DNA from: Kitasatospora sp. NBC_01250
Lineage (GTDB): Bacteria; Actinomycetota; Actinomycetes; Streptomycetales; Streptomycetaceae
DNA length: 64,000 bases
Assembly: GCF_036226465.1 (NCBI RefSeq)
Contig: NZ_CP108476.1
Location: forward strand, 3,844,001-3,908,000
Reading direction: 5' to 3'
Part shown: piece by piece, positions 12,897 to 22,757 of the stretch
Position numbering within the stretch: the stretch's first letter is position 1
Layout of the letters: every line of letters starts with the position of its first letter
Position numbers and translations under genes: made by a program
Notes under the pieces: generated by a model
Told to the model about the DNA's origin: nothing
The model's input: the letters and a program-made list of their open reading frames with translations, nothing else
Databases searched by the model: none

Positions 12897-13207
12897 ACCC
12901 CTATCCTCCCGGATCGGCGGCACTGCTTCCGCACCCGGCAGGACCGGTGCGGCCGAGAAGGCGCCCCCTTAACGGAACGTGTGGATCCGATTGCGGTTGC
13001 GCCACAGTTGGGGCCGGACCGCGGGAACGCACTGGACAGCCCGCCCGGCGCCGTCGAGCATAGGCTTCGAGCACCAGTCAGAAGGCCCTGGATCCGCCGC
13101 GCGCGGGCCCCGGGCGATCGGGGGAAGAACGTCGTGACCACGCCTCAGCACCGGCGGCGAGAACGCCGCGCCCGCACACCGGAGCACCCGCCGCGGCCCG
13201 CCACCCG
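12897..13207. other. Divergent promoter region, folD / DUF2752
   Basis: 311 bp with no credible gene. It must hold promoters for both directions. I see no long palindrome and no riboswitch-like structure I could defend. Confidence 0.4.
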
Positions 13208-13618
13208 GTGATCACGCCGGTCCGGGCCGCCCGGCCCGCCCCCGGCCCGCTGACCGGCCGACTGGCCCGCACCGCGCTGCGCTGCTCCCTCGCGGCCGGC
13301 GCGGCCGTGCTGGTGGCGGTGCTGCACGACGCCCACGACCCGGGCGTGCTCTGCCCGCTGCGCCGGCTGACCGGGATCCCGTGCCCCGCCTGCGGGAGCA
13401 CCACCGTCTTCATCGAGGCCGGCCACGGCCACTGGCTCGCCGCGCTGACGGCCAATCCGGTGACCGTGCTGGCGGTGCTCGCGCTGCTCACCGCGCCGCT
13501 CGGCGGCGGCGCCTGGTGGTGGTCCCTGACACCGCGTCGGCGCACCGGGGTGGTCGCCACCGCGCTGGCCGTCGCCTGGATCTGGCAGCTGCAGCGTCTG
13601 GGTGTCACACCGTCATAG
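13208..13618 (+). CDS. DUF2752 family membrane protein
   Basis: This 136-residue protein carries the DUF2752 core: CPLRRLTGIPCPACGSTT, with Cys residues spaced as in the family, followed by a conserved aromatic/His region and hydrophobic segments (VTVLAVLALLTAPLGG and GVVATALAVAWIWQL). Function is unknown. The start is a GTG with no clear Shine-Dalgarno site, so the N-terminus is uncertain. It lies 74 bp before the RDD gene in the same direction; the two are often neighbours in Streptomyces. Confidence 0.78.
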   Translation: MITPVRAARPAPGPLTGRLARTALRCSLAAGAAVLVAVLHDAHDPGVLCPLRRLTGIPCPACGSTTVFIEAGHGHWLAALTANPVTVLAVLALLTAPLGGGAWWWSLTPRRRTGVVATALAVAWIWQLQRLGVTPS

Positions 13619-13692
13619 CCCTCCACTAGTCTCACCCGCTGTTCCACCCGTCCCCACCGTTCATCGAGCACGTCCCCGTCCGGAGGCCTTCC

Positions 13693-14361
13693 GTGTCCTA
13701 CCCGCCCGATCCCAACAACCCCTACGGCCAGCCGCAGCAGGCCCCCTACGGCGTTCCCCCGCAGCAGCCGAACCCGTACGGCCAGCCGCCCGCCTACGGC
13801 TACCCGCAGCAGGGCGCTCCGCAGGGCTACGGCTTCCCGCAGCAGCCGGCCCCCTACGGCTACGTCCCCGTGGCGCCGCCGGTGCTGGCGAGCTGGGGCG
13901 CCCGGGTCGGCGCGTACTTCATCGACTTCCTGGTCGTCGGCCTGCCCGTGATCATCTGTTACTTCATCGGCGGCGCCATGCTGGTGAGCACCGTGGTGAA
14001 GAGCCAGACCAACTGCCCGCTGGACGAGAACGGGTTCCCGAACTGCCCCGCGCCCTCCACCAGCCTCAGCGGCGGCGGCCTGGCGATCATCGTGGTCGGC
14101 ATCGTGCTCAGCCTGATCCTGGGCATCTGGCAGCTGGTCCGCGAGGGCCAGGGCCAGACCATCGGCAAGAAGGCCGTGGGCATCCGGCTGGTCCGCGAGA
14201 TCGACGGCCAGCCGCTGGGCTTCGGCATGGCCTTCGTGCGCAAGCTCGCCCACTTCCTGGACGGCTTCCTGTGCGGCCTGGGCTACCTGTGGCCGCTGTG
14301 GGACGACAAGAGCCAGTGCTTCGCCGACAAGGTGACCAACAGCCTGGTGATCCGCGCCTGA
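13693..14361 (+). CDS. RDD family membrane protein
   Basis: 222 residues. The first 60 are a Pro/Gln/Tyr/Gly-rich cytoplasmic tail with repeated YGQP and YGxPQQ motifs. An RDD domain follows: LASWGARVGAYFIDFLVVGLPV with the conserved Arg and Asp, a second helix about IIVVGIVLSLILGIWQL, then GQTIGKKAVGIRLVRE, typical of the family. RDD proteins are small integral membrane proteins of largely unknown function; some are implicated in ion transport. The GTG start has GGAGG six bases upstream. Convergent with purH. Confidence 0.88.
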   Translation: MSYPPDPNNPYGQPQQAPYGVPPQQPNPYGQPPAYGYPQQGAPQGYGFPQQPAPYGYVPVAPPVLASWGARVGAYFIDFLVVGLPVIICYFIGGAMLVSTVVKSQTNCPLDENGFPNCPAPSTSLSGGGLAIIVVGIVLSLILGIWQLVREGQGQTIGKKAVGIRLVREIDGQPLGFGMAFVRKLAHFLDGFLCGLGYLWPLWDDKSQCFADKVTNSLVIRA

Positions 14362-14382
14362 CCGGCGCCCGCGAACACCCGG

Positions 14383-14416
14383 ACGGCCCGGCGCTCCTGA
14401 CGGAGTGCCGGGCCGT
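14383..14416. terminator. Bidirectional terminator between RDD gene and purH
   Basis: 15-base arms with one G-T pair and a TGAC loop, placed 21 bp after the RDD stop and 16 bp from the purH stop. Confidence 0.75.
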
Positions 14417-14432
14417 TCGCGCGGTGCCGCGG

Positions 14433-16016
14433 TCAGTGGAAGAAGTGCCGCGTCCCGGTGAAGTACATCGTGGCGCCGGCCGCCTGGGCCGCCTGGACGA
14501 CCTCCTCGTCGCGCACCGAGCCGCCCGGCTGGACGACGGCCTTCACACCCGCGTCGAGCAGGATCTGCAGGCCGTCCGCGAACGGGAAGAACGCGTCCGA
14601 GGCGGCGAACGAGCCGCTCGCCCGCTCGCCCGCGCGTTCGACGGCCAGCTTGGCCGAGTCGACCCGGTTGACCTGGCCCATGCCGACGCCGACCGAGGCA
14701 CCGTCCTTGGCCAGCAGGATCGCGTTGGACTTCACCGCGCGGCAGGCCTTCCAGGCGAAGGCGAGGTCGGCCAGCTCGGCCTCCGAGAGCGCCGTTCCGG
14801 CCGCCAGCGTCCAGGTGGACGGGTCATCGCCCGCAGCGTCGATCCGGTCGACGTCCTGGAACAGCAGCCCGCCGCTGATCCGCCGCGCCTCGCGGCGCTC
14901 GCACGGGGCCTGCGGGGCGCTCAGCACCCGGAGGTTCTTCTTGCGGGCGAGCACCTCGACGGCGCCCTCCTCGTAGCCCGGGGCGACGACGACCTCGGTG
15001 AAGATCGGCGCGATCTGCTCGGCCAGCTCGACGGTGACCGGGCGGTTGACCGCGATCACGCCGCCGTACGCGGAGAGCGGGTCGCACGCGTGCGCCTTGC
15101 GGTGCGCCTCGGCGACGTCGGCGCCCACCGCGATGCCGCACGGGTTGGCGTGCTTGATGATCGCGACGGCCGGGCCCTCGTGGTCGTAGGCGGCACGGCG
15201 CGCGGCGTCGGTGTCGACGTAGTTGTTGTACGACATCTCCTTGCCGTGCAGCTGCTCGGCGCCCGCCAGGCCGCCGGTGCCGTCGAGGTACAGGGCCGCG
15301 CTCTGGTGCGGGTTCTCGCCGTAGCGCAGCACGTTCGAGCGCTCCCAGGTGGCGCCGAGGAAGGCCGGGAAGGCCTCCGTCGACTCCGTGTAGCCCGAGG
15401 CCTCGAACCACTGCGCGACCGCGACGTCGTACGCGGCGGTGTGCGCGAAGGCCGTGCCGGCCAGCCGCTTGCGGGTCAGCAGGTCGAAGCCGCCCGACCG
15501 GACGGCGGCCAGCACGTCGCCGTAGCGCGCCGGGTCGACCACGACGGCGACCGACGGGTGGTTCTTGGCCGCGGCGCGCACCATGCTCGGCCCGCCGATG
15601 TCGATCTGCTCGACGCACTCGTCCGGGGTGGCGCCGGAGGCGACGGTGGCGGCGAACGGGTAGAGGTTGACCACCACCAGGTCGAAGGGCTCGATGCCCA
15701 GCTCGGTCAGCTGCGCACGGTGCGACTCCAGGCGCAGGTCGGCGAGCACACCGGCGTGCACCCGGGGGTGCAGCGTCTTCACGCGCCCGTCCAGGCACTC
15801 CGGGAAGCCGGTGAGCTCCGAGACCTCGGTGACCGGCACGCCGGCGGCGGCGATCCGGGCGGCCGTCGAGCCGGTGGAGACCAGCTCGACCCCGGCGGCG
15901 TGCAGGCCCTGGGCCAGCTCCTCCAGGCCGGTCTTGTCGTACACGCTGACCAGCGCGCGGCGGATCGGACGGATGTTCTCGGAGACGGGCGGCGCGGCGT
16001 GGGGGGCGGAACTCAT
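14433..16016 (-). CDS. purH: Bifunctional AICAR transformylase / IMP cyclohydrolase
   Basis: 527 residues catalysing the last two steps of IMP synthesis. The N-terminal MGS-like cyclohydrolase domain ([40 protein letters not shown]) is followed by the AICAR transformylase domain. The latter carries [35 protein letters not shown] and the C-terminal GTRHFFH. The ATG at 16016 overlaps the purN TGA in an ATGA arrangement, so purN-purH is coupled. It uses 10-formyl-THF supplied by FolD. Confidence 0.96.
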   Translation of the reverse strand: MSSAPHAAPPVSENIRPIRRALVSVYDKTGLEELAQGLHAAGVELVSTGSTAARIAAAGVPVTEVSELTGFPECLDGRVKTLHPRVHAGVLADLRLESHRAQLTELGIEPFDLVVVNLYPFAATVASGATPDECVEQIDIGGPSMVRAAAKNHPSVAVVVDPARYGDVLAAVRSGGFDLLTRKRLAGTAFAHTAAYDVAVAQWFEASGYTESTEAFPAFLGATWERSNVLRYGENPHQSAALYLDGTGGLAGAEQLHGKEMSYNNYVDTDAARRAAYDHEGPAVAIIKHANPCGIAVGADVAEAHRKAHACDPLSAYGGVIAVNRPVTVELAEQIAPIFTEVVVAPGYEEGAVEVLARKKNLRVLSAPQAPCERREARRISGGLLFQDVDRIDAAGDDPSTWTLAAGTALSEAELADLAFAWKACRAVKSNAILLAKDGASVGVGMGQVNRVDSAKLAVERAGERASGSFAASDAFFPFADGLQILLDAGVKAVVQPGGSVRDEEVVQAAQAAGATMYFTGTRHFFH

Positions 16017-16672
16017 GCCGGGATCCAAACCTTTCGGTCTTCGATGCGGTGGCCTTCGCGGGCGAGACGGCCCACGACCTCGACGAGCAGCTGGCGCTCG
16101 ACAGTCTTGATGCGCTCGTGCAGCGCTTCGCCGCCATCGGCATGGTCGGCGTCGGTGATCGGCACGACGCCCTGCGCGATGATCGGCCCGGTGTCCACTC
16201 CGGCGTCGACCAGGTGGACGGTGCAGCCGGTGACCTTCACGCCGTAGGCGAGCGCGTCGGTGACACCGTGCGCGCCGGGGAAGGCGGGCAGCAGAGCGGG
16301 GTGGGTGTTGACGATCCGGCCGGCGAAGGCGCTGATGAAGCGGTCGCCGAGGATCTTCATGAAGCCGGCCGTGACCACCAGGTCGGGCTGGTGGCCGGCG
16401 ACGGAGTCGGTCAGCGCCGCGTCCCAGTCGGCCCGGTCGGCGAAGTCCTTCACCCGGTGCACGAAGGTCGCCAGGCCCGCCTGCTCGGCGCGCTCCAGCC
16501 CGGCGATGCCCGACCGGTCGGCGCCGACGGCGACGATCTGCGCGCCGTAGGCGGGGTCGGCGACCGCGTCGATCAGCGCCTGGAGGTTGGTGCCGGAACC
16601 GGACACCAGGACCACCAGACGGGCGGGACGGTCGAGCGGGGCTGGGAAGGCGAGCGGGTGAGCGGCGGCCAC
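16013..16672 (-). CDS. purN: Phosphoribosylglycinamide formyltransferase
   Basis: GAR transformylase of de novo purine synthesis. Family motifs are [17 protein letters not shown] at the start, [19 protein letters not shown], and [13 protein letters not shown] with the catalytic Asp. I start at the GTG at 16672 (219 residues) because GGAG lies 9 bases upstream and it leaves only a short leader. A 272-residue reading from 16831 would add a low-complexity extension unlike the family. Its stop overlaps the purH start. Confidence 0.93.
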   Translation of the reverse strand: MAAAHPLAFPAPLDRPARLVVLVSGSGTNLQALIDAVADPAYGAQIVAVGADRSGIAGLERAEQAGLATFVHRVKDFADRADWDAALTDSVAGHQPDLVVTAGFMKILGDRFISAFAGRIVNTHPALLPAFPGAHGVTDALAYGVKVTGCTVHLVDAGVDTGPIIAQGVVPITDADHADGGEALHERIKTVERQLLVEVVGRLAREGHRIEDRKVWIPA

Positions 16673-17037
16673 TGCGCGGGTCTCCGTACGTCGGGGTGCC
16701 GGCCCGCTGGTACGTCCACCGGAGGGTGGGGCCACTACGGACTGGCGGCAGGTCGGCTGGCGATGGGTGTGCCGGGGACGCCGCTGCGTTGCGGGGCCCG
16801 GGAACCTGGGAGGGCTGCTGACCGTCACCACGATAACGGCTGGCTGAACGGGTGCTGTACCTGGGATTCTGCTTGACGCGCGTAGATGAGAGCGGGATCT
16901 CCCCGGCCCCCTCGCGCGCCGTCCGCAGGCCGCCCGACACTGCGGTTTCGCATCGAACGGCAGGCCGCCCCGTGCTCCTCAGCAGCCTGCGGGATCATGG
17001 GTCGCGACGCCCGACGACGATGAGGACCCCGACCGAC
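16673..17037. other. Divergent promoter region, purN / proline-rich membrane protein
   Basis: 365 bp with no convincing gene. The rightward gene could extend into it only with a poorly conserved-looking N-terminus. I do not see a purine riboswitch or PurR-like palindrome. Confidence 0.4.
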
Positions 17038-17760
17038 ATGAGCAGCGGCAAGAACAGCGACGAGCGCAACCCCTTCGCGCCGCCGCCTCAGGACGCTCCG
17101 GACCAGCCGTGGCGTCCGCGCCTTCCGCAGGGTCGCTCGGGCGGGACCTCCGAGGGCGCCCCCGAGGACGGCGAACGGCCCGCCGCTGAAGGCCGCCCCG
17201 GCCGCCCGCCGGTGCCGCCGCCGCACCCGTGGAGCCCGAACTGGCAGGGCGGCGGCGGCCCCGGCTGGCCGGACCGGCCACAGGCCCCGCAGCAACCCAG
17301 ATTCGACCCCAACGACCCGCGCCACCGCCGCTCGCGCTACGCGCTGATGAGCGGCATGGCCTCGCTCTTCTGCGGCCTGGACAGCTTCATGGCCTTCGCC
17401 CTGCTGTTCGGCGCGCTCGCGCTCTACTGGGGCATCAGCGCACTGCGCGGCGGCGGCCAGCCGAGCACGCCCGCGACCGGCGCCGACCGCGCGCCGGAGC
17501 CGACCGCCGCCGACCCGCGCACCGCGCCGCCGCTCGGCTGGCCGTACGCGCAGCGCAGCCGCCCGCAGGTGCCGGCCGCGCTCGGCGGGCTGATCACCGG
17601 CGGGGTGGCCGTCGCCCTGGTGCTCGGCAGCTTCGCGCTGCAGGTGGTCTACCGCCCCTACTACACCTGCTTGAACGACGCGCTGACCTCGGTGGGCACC
17701 CAGAGCTGCTCGAACCTCGCCCCGCACTGGCTGGTCACGATGGACGACCCGCAGAACTGA
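17038..17760 (+). CDS. Proline-rich membrane protein of unknown function
   Basis: 240 residues. The N-terminal half is hydrophilic and very rich in Pro and Gly. The C-terminal half has two hydrophobic segments: SGMASLFCGLDSFMAFALLFGALALYWGISALRG and LGGLITGGVAVALVLGSFALQVVY. It ends in a short segment with two Cys (YYTCLND... and TQSCSNL) that may face outward and pair. Such proteins sit beside purN in Streptomyces. I start at the ATG at 17038; ATG 17020 is also possible. Convergent with DUF6350, 26 bp apart. Confidence 0.7.
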   Translation: MSSGKNSDERNPFAPPPQDAPDQPWRPRLPQGRSGGTSEGAPEDGERPAAEGRPGRPPVPPPHPWSPNWQGGGGPGWPDRPQAPQQPRFDPNDPRHRRSRYALMSGMASLFCGLDSFMAFALLFGALALYWGISALRGGGQPSTPATGADRAPEPTAADPRTAPPLGWPYAQRSRPQVPAALGGLITGGVAVALVLGSFALQVVYRPYYTCLNDALTSVGTQSCSNLAPHWLVTMDDPQN

Positions 17761-17786
17761 CACTGACACCGCCTCGCTGCGGCCTC

Positions 17787-19391
17787 TCACTCCGGCCGCT
17801 CGCCGCGGCCCCGGCCCGGCCGCAGGCGCAGCGCCGTCCACCGCGCGGCGAGCGCGGCCCGGGAGCGCGGCACCAGCCGGCGCCGGCCGTGCGGGCCGTC
17901 GCCGCGGGGATCCGGGCCGCCGAGCTCCGGGCCGTCCAGCTCCAGCTCGTCCAGCGCCGGACCGGCCAGGACCAGCGCGCCCGAAGCCGGGCCACCCCGC
18001 TCGGACCCGTGCAGCCCCGGCCCGCCGAGCCCCGGTCCCGGCCCGGCCCACGCCGACCCGGCCCACGCCGACTCGTCCCATGCCGCCGCGGCCGGCGCCG
18101 CCCGGCGCAGCAGCCACCAGCGGACGACGAGCGCACCGGGGAGCACCAGCACCGCGAACCAGCCGGCCGCCACCGTCCCGCAGGCGAACGAGGGCCCCAG
18201 CCGCGCCATCCGGCCGCCGCCCGCCGCTCCCCCGGCCAGCCAGCCGGCCAGGGCCACCAGCGCGCCCGCCGCAGCCGCGGTCGCCAGCCCGGCCAGCGCG
18301 GTGCCCGGCGCACGCCACGGCTGCCCCGGTTCCGCCCGGTCCGTGTCGTCCTCCGCCGCCTCCACCAGGTAGGCCGGCTCGACGGCGGCACGCCGCCCAC
18401 CGCCCCAGGCTGCCGCCCGGCCCAGCAGCCCGGCCGCCACCGCCCCCGCCAGCGCCGGAACCAGCAGCACCAGCAGCTGCCAGCCCGAGGCCGTCGTGGG
18501 CGCCAGCGCCAGCAGCGGGAAGTCGGGCAACGCGCCGTGCTGCACCCGCCCGGGCGCCACCACGGTGTCGGTCCCCAGCAGGAAGCCCGGCCCCAGCGCA
18601 TAGGCACCGGCCCAGAGCACGGCGTTCGGCACCAGCAGCAGGCAGCTCAGCAGCACGCCCAGCGCGGCGGGCACGCTGCCGCCGGCCAGCGCGCGCACCG
18701 CGGGGTCGGTGGTGTCGGTGCGCAGCAGCGCCGCCATGCCGAAGAGCAGCGCGCCGCCCGCGAGCAGGATCAGCAGCCCGGCCGTCACCGCCGCCCGGAC
18801 CGCACCCGGGCTGCCGGCCGGCAGCCGCCGCCGGACCGCCGCCAGCCGGCCCGGCCCCACCGGTGCAGGCCCGACGAACCCGGCCCCGCCGTGCACGCCC
18901 CACTGCGCGGCGGCGTAGCCCAGCAGCGCCACCGCGAGCAGGTCGGGCAGCGGCTCGGCGCGCAGGCCGCCACCGCCCGCCGCACAGGCGAGGGCCACCG
19001 GCAGTGCGACCAGCAGGTACCCGGTGCAGAGCAGCGCCGGGACCGGGCCGGTGCGCGGCTGCGCCGCCACGGCCGCGCGGGCGGCGGCGCAGCGCAGCAG
19101 CTGCGCGTTCAGCAGGGTGAGCAGCAGCGGGGTGAGCGAGAGCGGTGCCCCGGCGCCCCGGGTCAGCGGTCCGCCGTGGCCGAGCAGCCACAGGACCCCG
19201 ACCAGCCGGGCGGCGTCGGCGGCGCTGTCGTGGCCGGTGGCGGTGAGGACCCACAGGACCAGCACGGGCACGCCGGTGACGGCGAGTCCGAGGAGCGCAG
19301 CGGTGGCCCCCGCCAGGAGCGGGCCCGATCCCGGCGAGCCGACACCGCGCGGAATCCGACGACCCATCAGGTGCTGCGTCATGAGCCTCAT
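17787..19391 (-). CDS. DUF6350-like polytopic membrane protein
   Basis: About 534 residues of mainly hydrophobic, Ala/Leu/Gly-rich sequence with roughly 10-12 predicted membrane helices. Between them are short loops and a longer Gly/Pro-rich region near the C-terminus. The position between purN and sucD and the overall form match the actinobacterial membrane family I know as DUF6350. No transport motif or catalytic residue stands out. I start at ATG 19391; ATG 19382 is equally plausible. It is divergent from the sigma-like gene. Confidence 0.7.
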   Translation of the reverse strand: MRLMTQHLMGRRIPRGVGSPGSGPLLAGATAALLGLAVTGVPVLVLWVLTATGHDSAADAARLVGVLWLLGHGGPLTRGAGAPLSLTPLLLTLLNAQLLRCAAARAAVAAQPRTGPVPALLCTGYLLVALPVALACAAGGGGLRAEPLPDLLAVALLGYAAAQWGVHGGAGFVGPAPVGPGRLAAVRRRLPAGSPGAVRAAVTAGLLILLAGGALLFGMAALLRTDTTDPAVRALAGGSVPAALGVLLSCLLLVPNAVLWAGAYALGPGFLLGTDTVVAPGRVQHGALPDFPLLALAPTTASGWQLLVLLVPALAGAVAAGLLGRAAAWGGGRRAAVEPAYLVEAAEDDTDRAEPGQPWRAPGTALAGLATAAAAGALVALAGWLAGGAAGGGRMARLGPSFACGTVAAGWFAVLVLPGALVVRWWLLRRAAPAAAAWDESAWAGSAWAGPGPGLGGPGLHGSERGGPASGALVLAGPALDELELDGPELGGPDPRGDGPHGRRRLVPRSRAALAARWTALRLRPGRGRGERPE

Positions 19392-19459
19392 GGTGCCGCC
19401 GTCACTCGTCCTGCCGCGTGCAAGCGGCGCCCGCTCGCCGTGTCCCGGATTATCTGATT

Positions 19460-20416
19460 GTGCGTCAGATCCTTGAACCAGATGAATCCGTAGCCGCCGC
19501 CCGCCCCGACGATCCGGGCCCGGCGCCCGATCGCTCCCAGTACCAAGCATTGTACGAACGGTCGTACGACGAACTTCTCCAGCAGACGTACCTGGTCACC
19601 GCCGGCCGGCACCGGCTCGCCAGGCATGCCGTCCAGCAGGCCTTCGAGGCCGCCTGGACCCGCTGGGCCGAGGCCGCCACCGACCCCGACCCGGCGCGCT
19701 GGCTGCGCACCCGCGCCTTCGCCACCGCGCTCGCCCCCTGGCACCCGGGCGGCCCGCCGCACGCCCGCCGACTGCGACCGCCGTGGCGGCAGGCCGAGGC
19801 GGCGGACCCGGCGACGGCGGCCCCGGAGACGGCCGACCAGGCAGCGGCGGCCGACCGGGCGCTGCTCGGCGCGCTGCACCGGCTGAGCCGGGCGCGCCGC
19901 CACGTGCTGGTGCTGCACGACGCGCTGGGCCTGGGGCCCGCCGAGATCGCCCTGGAGGTCGAGGCGAGCGCCACCGCGGTCGACCACCGGCTGCGCGCCG
20001 CCCACCTGGAACTGGCCCGCGCGCTGCCCGACCTGGTGGGCGCCGACCCGCTGGCGCCCGGCTTCGGCGAGCGCCTCGGCGGGCTGCTCTACCGGACGGC
20101 GGTGCGGCACTGCCCGCCCGCGGCCACGGGGCAGCACGTGCCCCGGACGCTGCCCGCCCGGGCCCGGCTGCGCGCGGCGGCGCTGCCCGCCGCCTCCGGC
20201 CTGCTGGTGCTGGTCACCGCGACGGCCATCGCGGGCACCCTGGACGGCCACGGCCCCTCGGCCTGGTTCGACCGGCCGCCCACGCCCGCGCCGCTCTGCA
20301 CCGGCACGCTGAACGGCAGCGCGGGCCCGGCCGGCCCGGCGCACGTCGCCGGCCTGCGCAGCCTGTGGTGCGCCGAGGACGGGCCGCACGCAAAAGGCCG
20401 CACCCCGGACCGGTGA
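19460..20416 (+). CDS. Sigma-70-like (ECF-type) protein with C-terminal membrane helix
   Basis: The N-terminal third resembles sigma region 2 (YQALYERSYDELLQQTYLVT...AVQQAFEAAWTRW). The middle resembles region 4 with a helix-turn-helix (LSRARRHVLVLHDALGLGPAEIALEVEASATAVDHRL). After a basic segment there is a single hydrophobic helix (about AALPAASGLLVLVTATAIAG) and a short tail with two Cys, likely outside. A DNA-binding-like cytoplasmic part tethered to the membrane is unusual for ECF factors; no separate anti-sigma gene is adjacent. Start is uncertain: GTG 19460 gives 318 residues, GTG 19418 gives 332; neither has a Shine-Dalgarno site. The stop codon lies in a terminator loop. Confidence 0.65.
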   Translation: MRQILEPDESVAAARPDDPGPAPDRSQYQALYERSYDELLQQTYLVTAGRHRLARHAVQQAFEAAWTRWAEAATDPDPARWLRTRAFATALAPWHPGGPPHARRLRPPWRQAEAADPATAAPETADQAAAADRALLGALHRLSRARRHVLVLHDALGLGPAEIALEVEASATAVDHRLRAAHLELARALPDLVGADPLAPGFGERLGGLLYRTAVRHCPPAATGQHVPRTLPARARLRAAALPAASGLLVLVTATAIAGTLDGHGPSAWFDRPPTPAPLCTGTLNGSAGPAGPAHVAGLRSLWCAEDGPHAKGRTPDR

Positions 20417-20433
20417 TCCGGTCCGGGGTGCGG
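20398..20433. terminator. Bidirectional terminator containing the sigma-like gene's stop codon
   Basis: Perfect 16-base arms (CCGCACCCCGGACCGG and its complement) with loop TGAT. The TGA stop of the sigma-like gene occupies the loop, so the left arm encodes its last residues. It serves that gene and sucD (stop 21 bp away). Confidence 0.82.
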
Positions 20434-20453
20434 CGGTGAGGCGGTGTCGGCTG

Positions 20454-21335
20454 TCAGCCGATCAGCTCACGCGCCAGGCGAGCGGTCTCGGACGGCGTCT
20501 TGCCGACCTTGACACCGGCGGCCTCCAGGGCCTCCTTCTTCGCCTGGGCGGTGCCCGAGGAGCCCGAGACGATGGCGCCGGCGTGGCCCATGGTCTTGCC
20601 CTCGGGGGCGGTGAAGCCCGCGACGTAGCCGACGACCGGCTTGGTCACGTTCTCCTTGATGAAGGCGGCGGCGCGCTCCTCGGCGTCGCCACCGATCTCA
20701 CCGATCATCACGATGATCTCGGTCTCCGGGTCGGCCTCGAACGCGCGCAGCGCGTCGATGTGGGTGGTGCCGATGACCGGGTCGCCACCGATGCCGACGG
20801 CCGAGGAGAAGCCGATGTCCCGCAGCTCGTACATGAGCTGGTAGGTCAGCGTGCCCGACTTGGAGACCAGGCCGATCTTGCCGGCCTTGGTGATGTCGGC
20901 CGGGATGATGCCCGCGTTGGACTTCCCGGGGGAGATCAGGCCGGGGCAGTTCGGGCCGATGATCTGGGTCTTGCCGCCCTTCTGGCCGGCGTAGGCCCAG
21001 AACCAGGCGCTGTCGTGCACCGGGACGCCCTCGGTGATGACGACCGCGAGCGGGATCTCGGCGTCGATCGCCTCGACGACGGCGCTCTTGGTGAACGCCG
21101 GCGGGACGAAGATGACGCTGACATCGGCGCCGGTGGCCTTCATGGCCTCGGCGACGGTGCCGAAGACGGGCACCTCGGTGCCGTCGACGTCAACCGTGGT
21201 GCCGGCCTTGCGCGGGTTCACGCCGCCGACGATCTTGGTGCCCGAGGCCAGCATGCGGCGGGTGTGCTTCATGCCCTCGGAGCCGGTCATGCCCTGAACG
21301 ATGACCTTGCTGTCCTCGGTAAGGAAGATAGCCAT
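20454..21335 (-). CDS. sucD: Succinyl-CoA synthetase (ADP-forming), alpha subunit
   Basis: 293 residues, normal length. It catalyses succinyl-CoA plus NDP/Pi to succinate plus NTP with SucC in the TCA cycle. The CoA-binding N-terminus is [20 protein letters not shown]. The middle has [19 protein letters not shown], and the phosphohistidine is in [10 protein letters not shown]. The ATG has an AAGGAAGGGGA leader. It follows sucC by 17 bp. Confidence 0.96.
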   Translation of the reverse strand: MAIFLTEDSKVIVQGMTGSEGMKHTRRMLASGTKIVGGVNPRKAGTTVDVDGTEVPVFGTVAEAMKATGADVSVIFVPPAFTKSAVVEAIDAEIPLAVVITEGVPVHDSAWFWAYAGQKGGKTQIIGPNCPGLISPGKSNAGIIPADITKAGKIGLVSKSGTLTYQLMYELRDIGFSSAVGIGGDPVIGTTHIDALRAFEADPETEIIVMIGEIGGDAEERAAAFIKENVTKPVVGYVAGFTAPEGKTMGHAGAIVSGSSGTAQAKKEALEAAGVKVGKTPSETARLARELIG

Positions 21336-21352
21336 GGTGAGAGTCCCCTTCC

Positions 21353-22528
21353 TTACTTCGCGTTGGCCAGCTCGGCGGCGCGGTCAGCGGCGCCGTCCAT
21401 GGTGTCCACCTGCTCGACGAGCGGGTGGTTGGCGTCGGTGAGGATCTTGCGACCCAGCTCGGCGTTGTTGCCGTCGAGACGCACGACCAGCGGCTTGGTG
21501 ACCGCCTCGCCCTTGCTCTCCAGCAGGGCCAGCGCCTGCACGATGCCGTTGGCGACCGCGTCGCACGCGGTGATGCCGCCGAAGACGTTGACGAAGACCG
21601 ACTTGACGTCGGGGTCGCCCAGGATGATCTCCAGGCCGTTCGCCATCACCTCGGCGGAGGCGCCGCCACCGATGTCGAGGAAGTTGGCGGGCTTGACGCC
21701 GCCGTGGTTCTCACCGGCGTAGGCGACGACGTCCAGGGTGCTCATGACGAGCCCCGCGCCGTTGCCGATGATGCCGACCTCGCCCTCGAGCTTGACGTAG
21801 TTGAGGCCCTTGGCCTTGGCCGCCGCCTCCAGCGGGTTGGCCGCGGCCTTGTCCTCGAGCGCGGCGTGGTCGGCCTGACGGAACTCGGCGTTCTCGTCCA
21901 GCGAGACCTTGCCGTCGAGCGCGATGATCTTGCCGTCACCGGACTTGATCAGCGGGTTGACCTCGACCAGCAGGGCGTCTTCCTTGATGAAGACGGTCCA
22001 CAGCTTCTGCAGGACCTCGGCCACCTGGTCGGCGACCTCGGCCGGGAACTTCGCGGCAGCGACGATCTCGGCGGCCTTCTCCGGGGTGCAGCCCTCGTTG
22101 GCGTCGACCGGGATCTTGGCGAGCGCGTCGGGGTTCTCCTCGGCGACGACCTCGATCTCCACGCCGCCCTCGACGCTGGCCATGGCCAGGAAGGTGCGGT
22201 TGGTGCGGTCCAGCAGGAACGAGACGTAGTACTCGTCCTTGATGTCCGCGGTCTGGGCCAGCATCACCTTGTGAACGGTGTGGCCCTTGATGTCCATACC
22301 GAGGATCGCCTCGGCCTTGGCGACGGCGTCGGCCGGGTCGGCGGCGAGCTTGACGCCACCGGCCTTGCCACGGCCACCGACCTTCACCTGAGCCTTGACG
22401 ACGGCGCGTCCGCCGAAGCGCTCGGCGATGGCGCGAGCTGCTTCGGGGGTCTCGATGACATCACCGTCAAGCACGGGTACGCCGTGCTTGGCGAAGAGGT
22501 CCCTCGCCTGGTACTCGAACAGGTCCAC
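21353..22528 (-). CDS. sucC: Succinyl-CoA synthetase (ADP-forming), beta subunit
   Basis: 391 residues beginning [19 protein letters not shown], the expected ATP-grasp N-terminus. Nucleotide-binding and metal sites follow in the usual order ([62 protein letters not shown]). I start at GTG 22528: AAGGA lies 9 bases upstream, and the usual length is met. Longer readings upstream are not needed. First gene of sucCD. Confidence 0.95.
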   Translation of the reverse strand: MDLFEYQARDLFAKHGVPVLDGDVIETPEAARAIAERFGGRAVVKAQVKVGGRGKAGGVKLAADPADAVAKAEAILGMDIKGHTVHKVMLAQTADIKDEYYVSFLLDRTNRTFLAMASVEGGVEIEVVAEENPDALAKIPVDANEGCTPEKAAEIVAAAKFPAEVADQVAEVLQKLWTVFIKEDALLVEVNPLIKSGDGKIIALDGKVSLDENAEFRQADHAALEDKAAANPLEAAAKAKGLNYVKLEGEVGIIGNGAGLVMSTLDVVAYAGENHGGVKPANFLDIGGGASAEVMANGLEIILGDPDVKSVFVNVFGGITACDAVANGIVQALALLESKGEAVTKPLVVRLDGNNAELGRKILTDANHPLVEQVDTMDGAADRAAELANAK

Positions 22529-22757
22529 GTGTGTTCGTCCTTGTTCGTGGTCGCGGATTGTGTCTCTACGAGCGTGCCACGGCAGGATCTTCGCTGCGGG
22601 TCGTCGGGGCCGTGCGGGTACGCAGAGTTGCGGCCTTGCGGCCCACGCGGTCTCGGGCGCACACGTCAATCAACACGCGCGTCACGTCCGTCTGGCAGGG
22701 TATCCCCGCCGGGACGGCGGCATTCGCCCGGGAGCGACTGTGCCGAGGTGAGAACCG

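Noticed and set aside
16673..16831. N-terminal extension of PurN
   Set aside because: It would add about 53 low-complexity residues not seen in the family, and GTG 16672 has GGAG 9 bases upstream.
19553..19569. GTACGA...TCGTAC inverted repeat resembling an SOS-type box
   Set aside because: It lies inside codons of the sigma-like gene, does not match the LexA consensus, and is not near a promoter.
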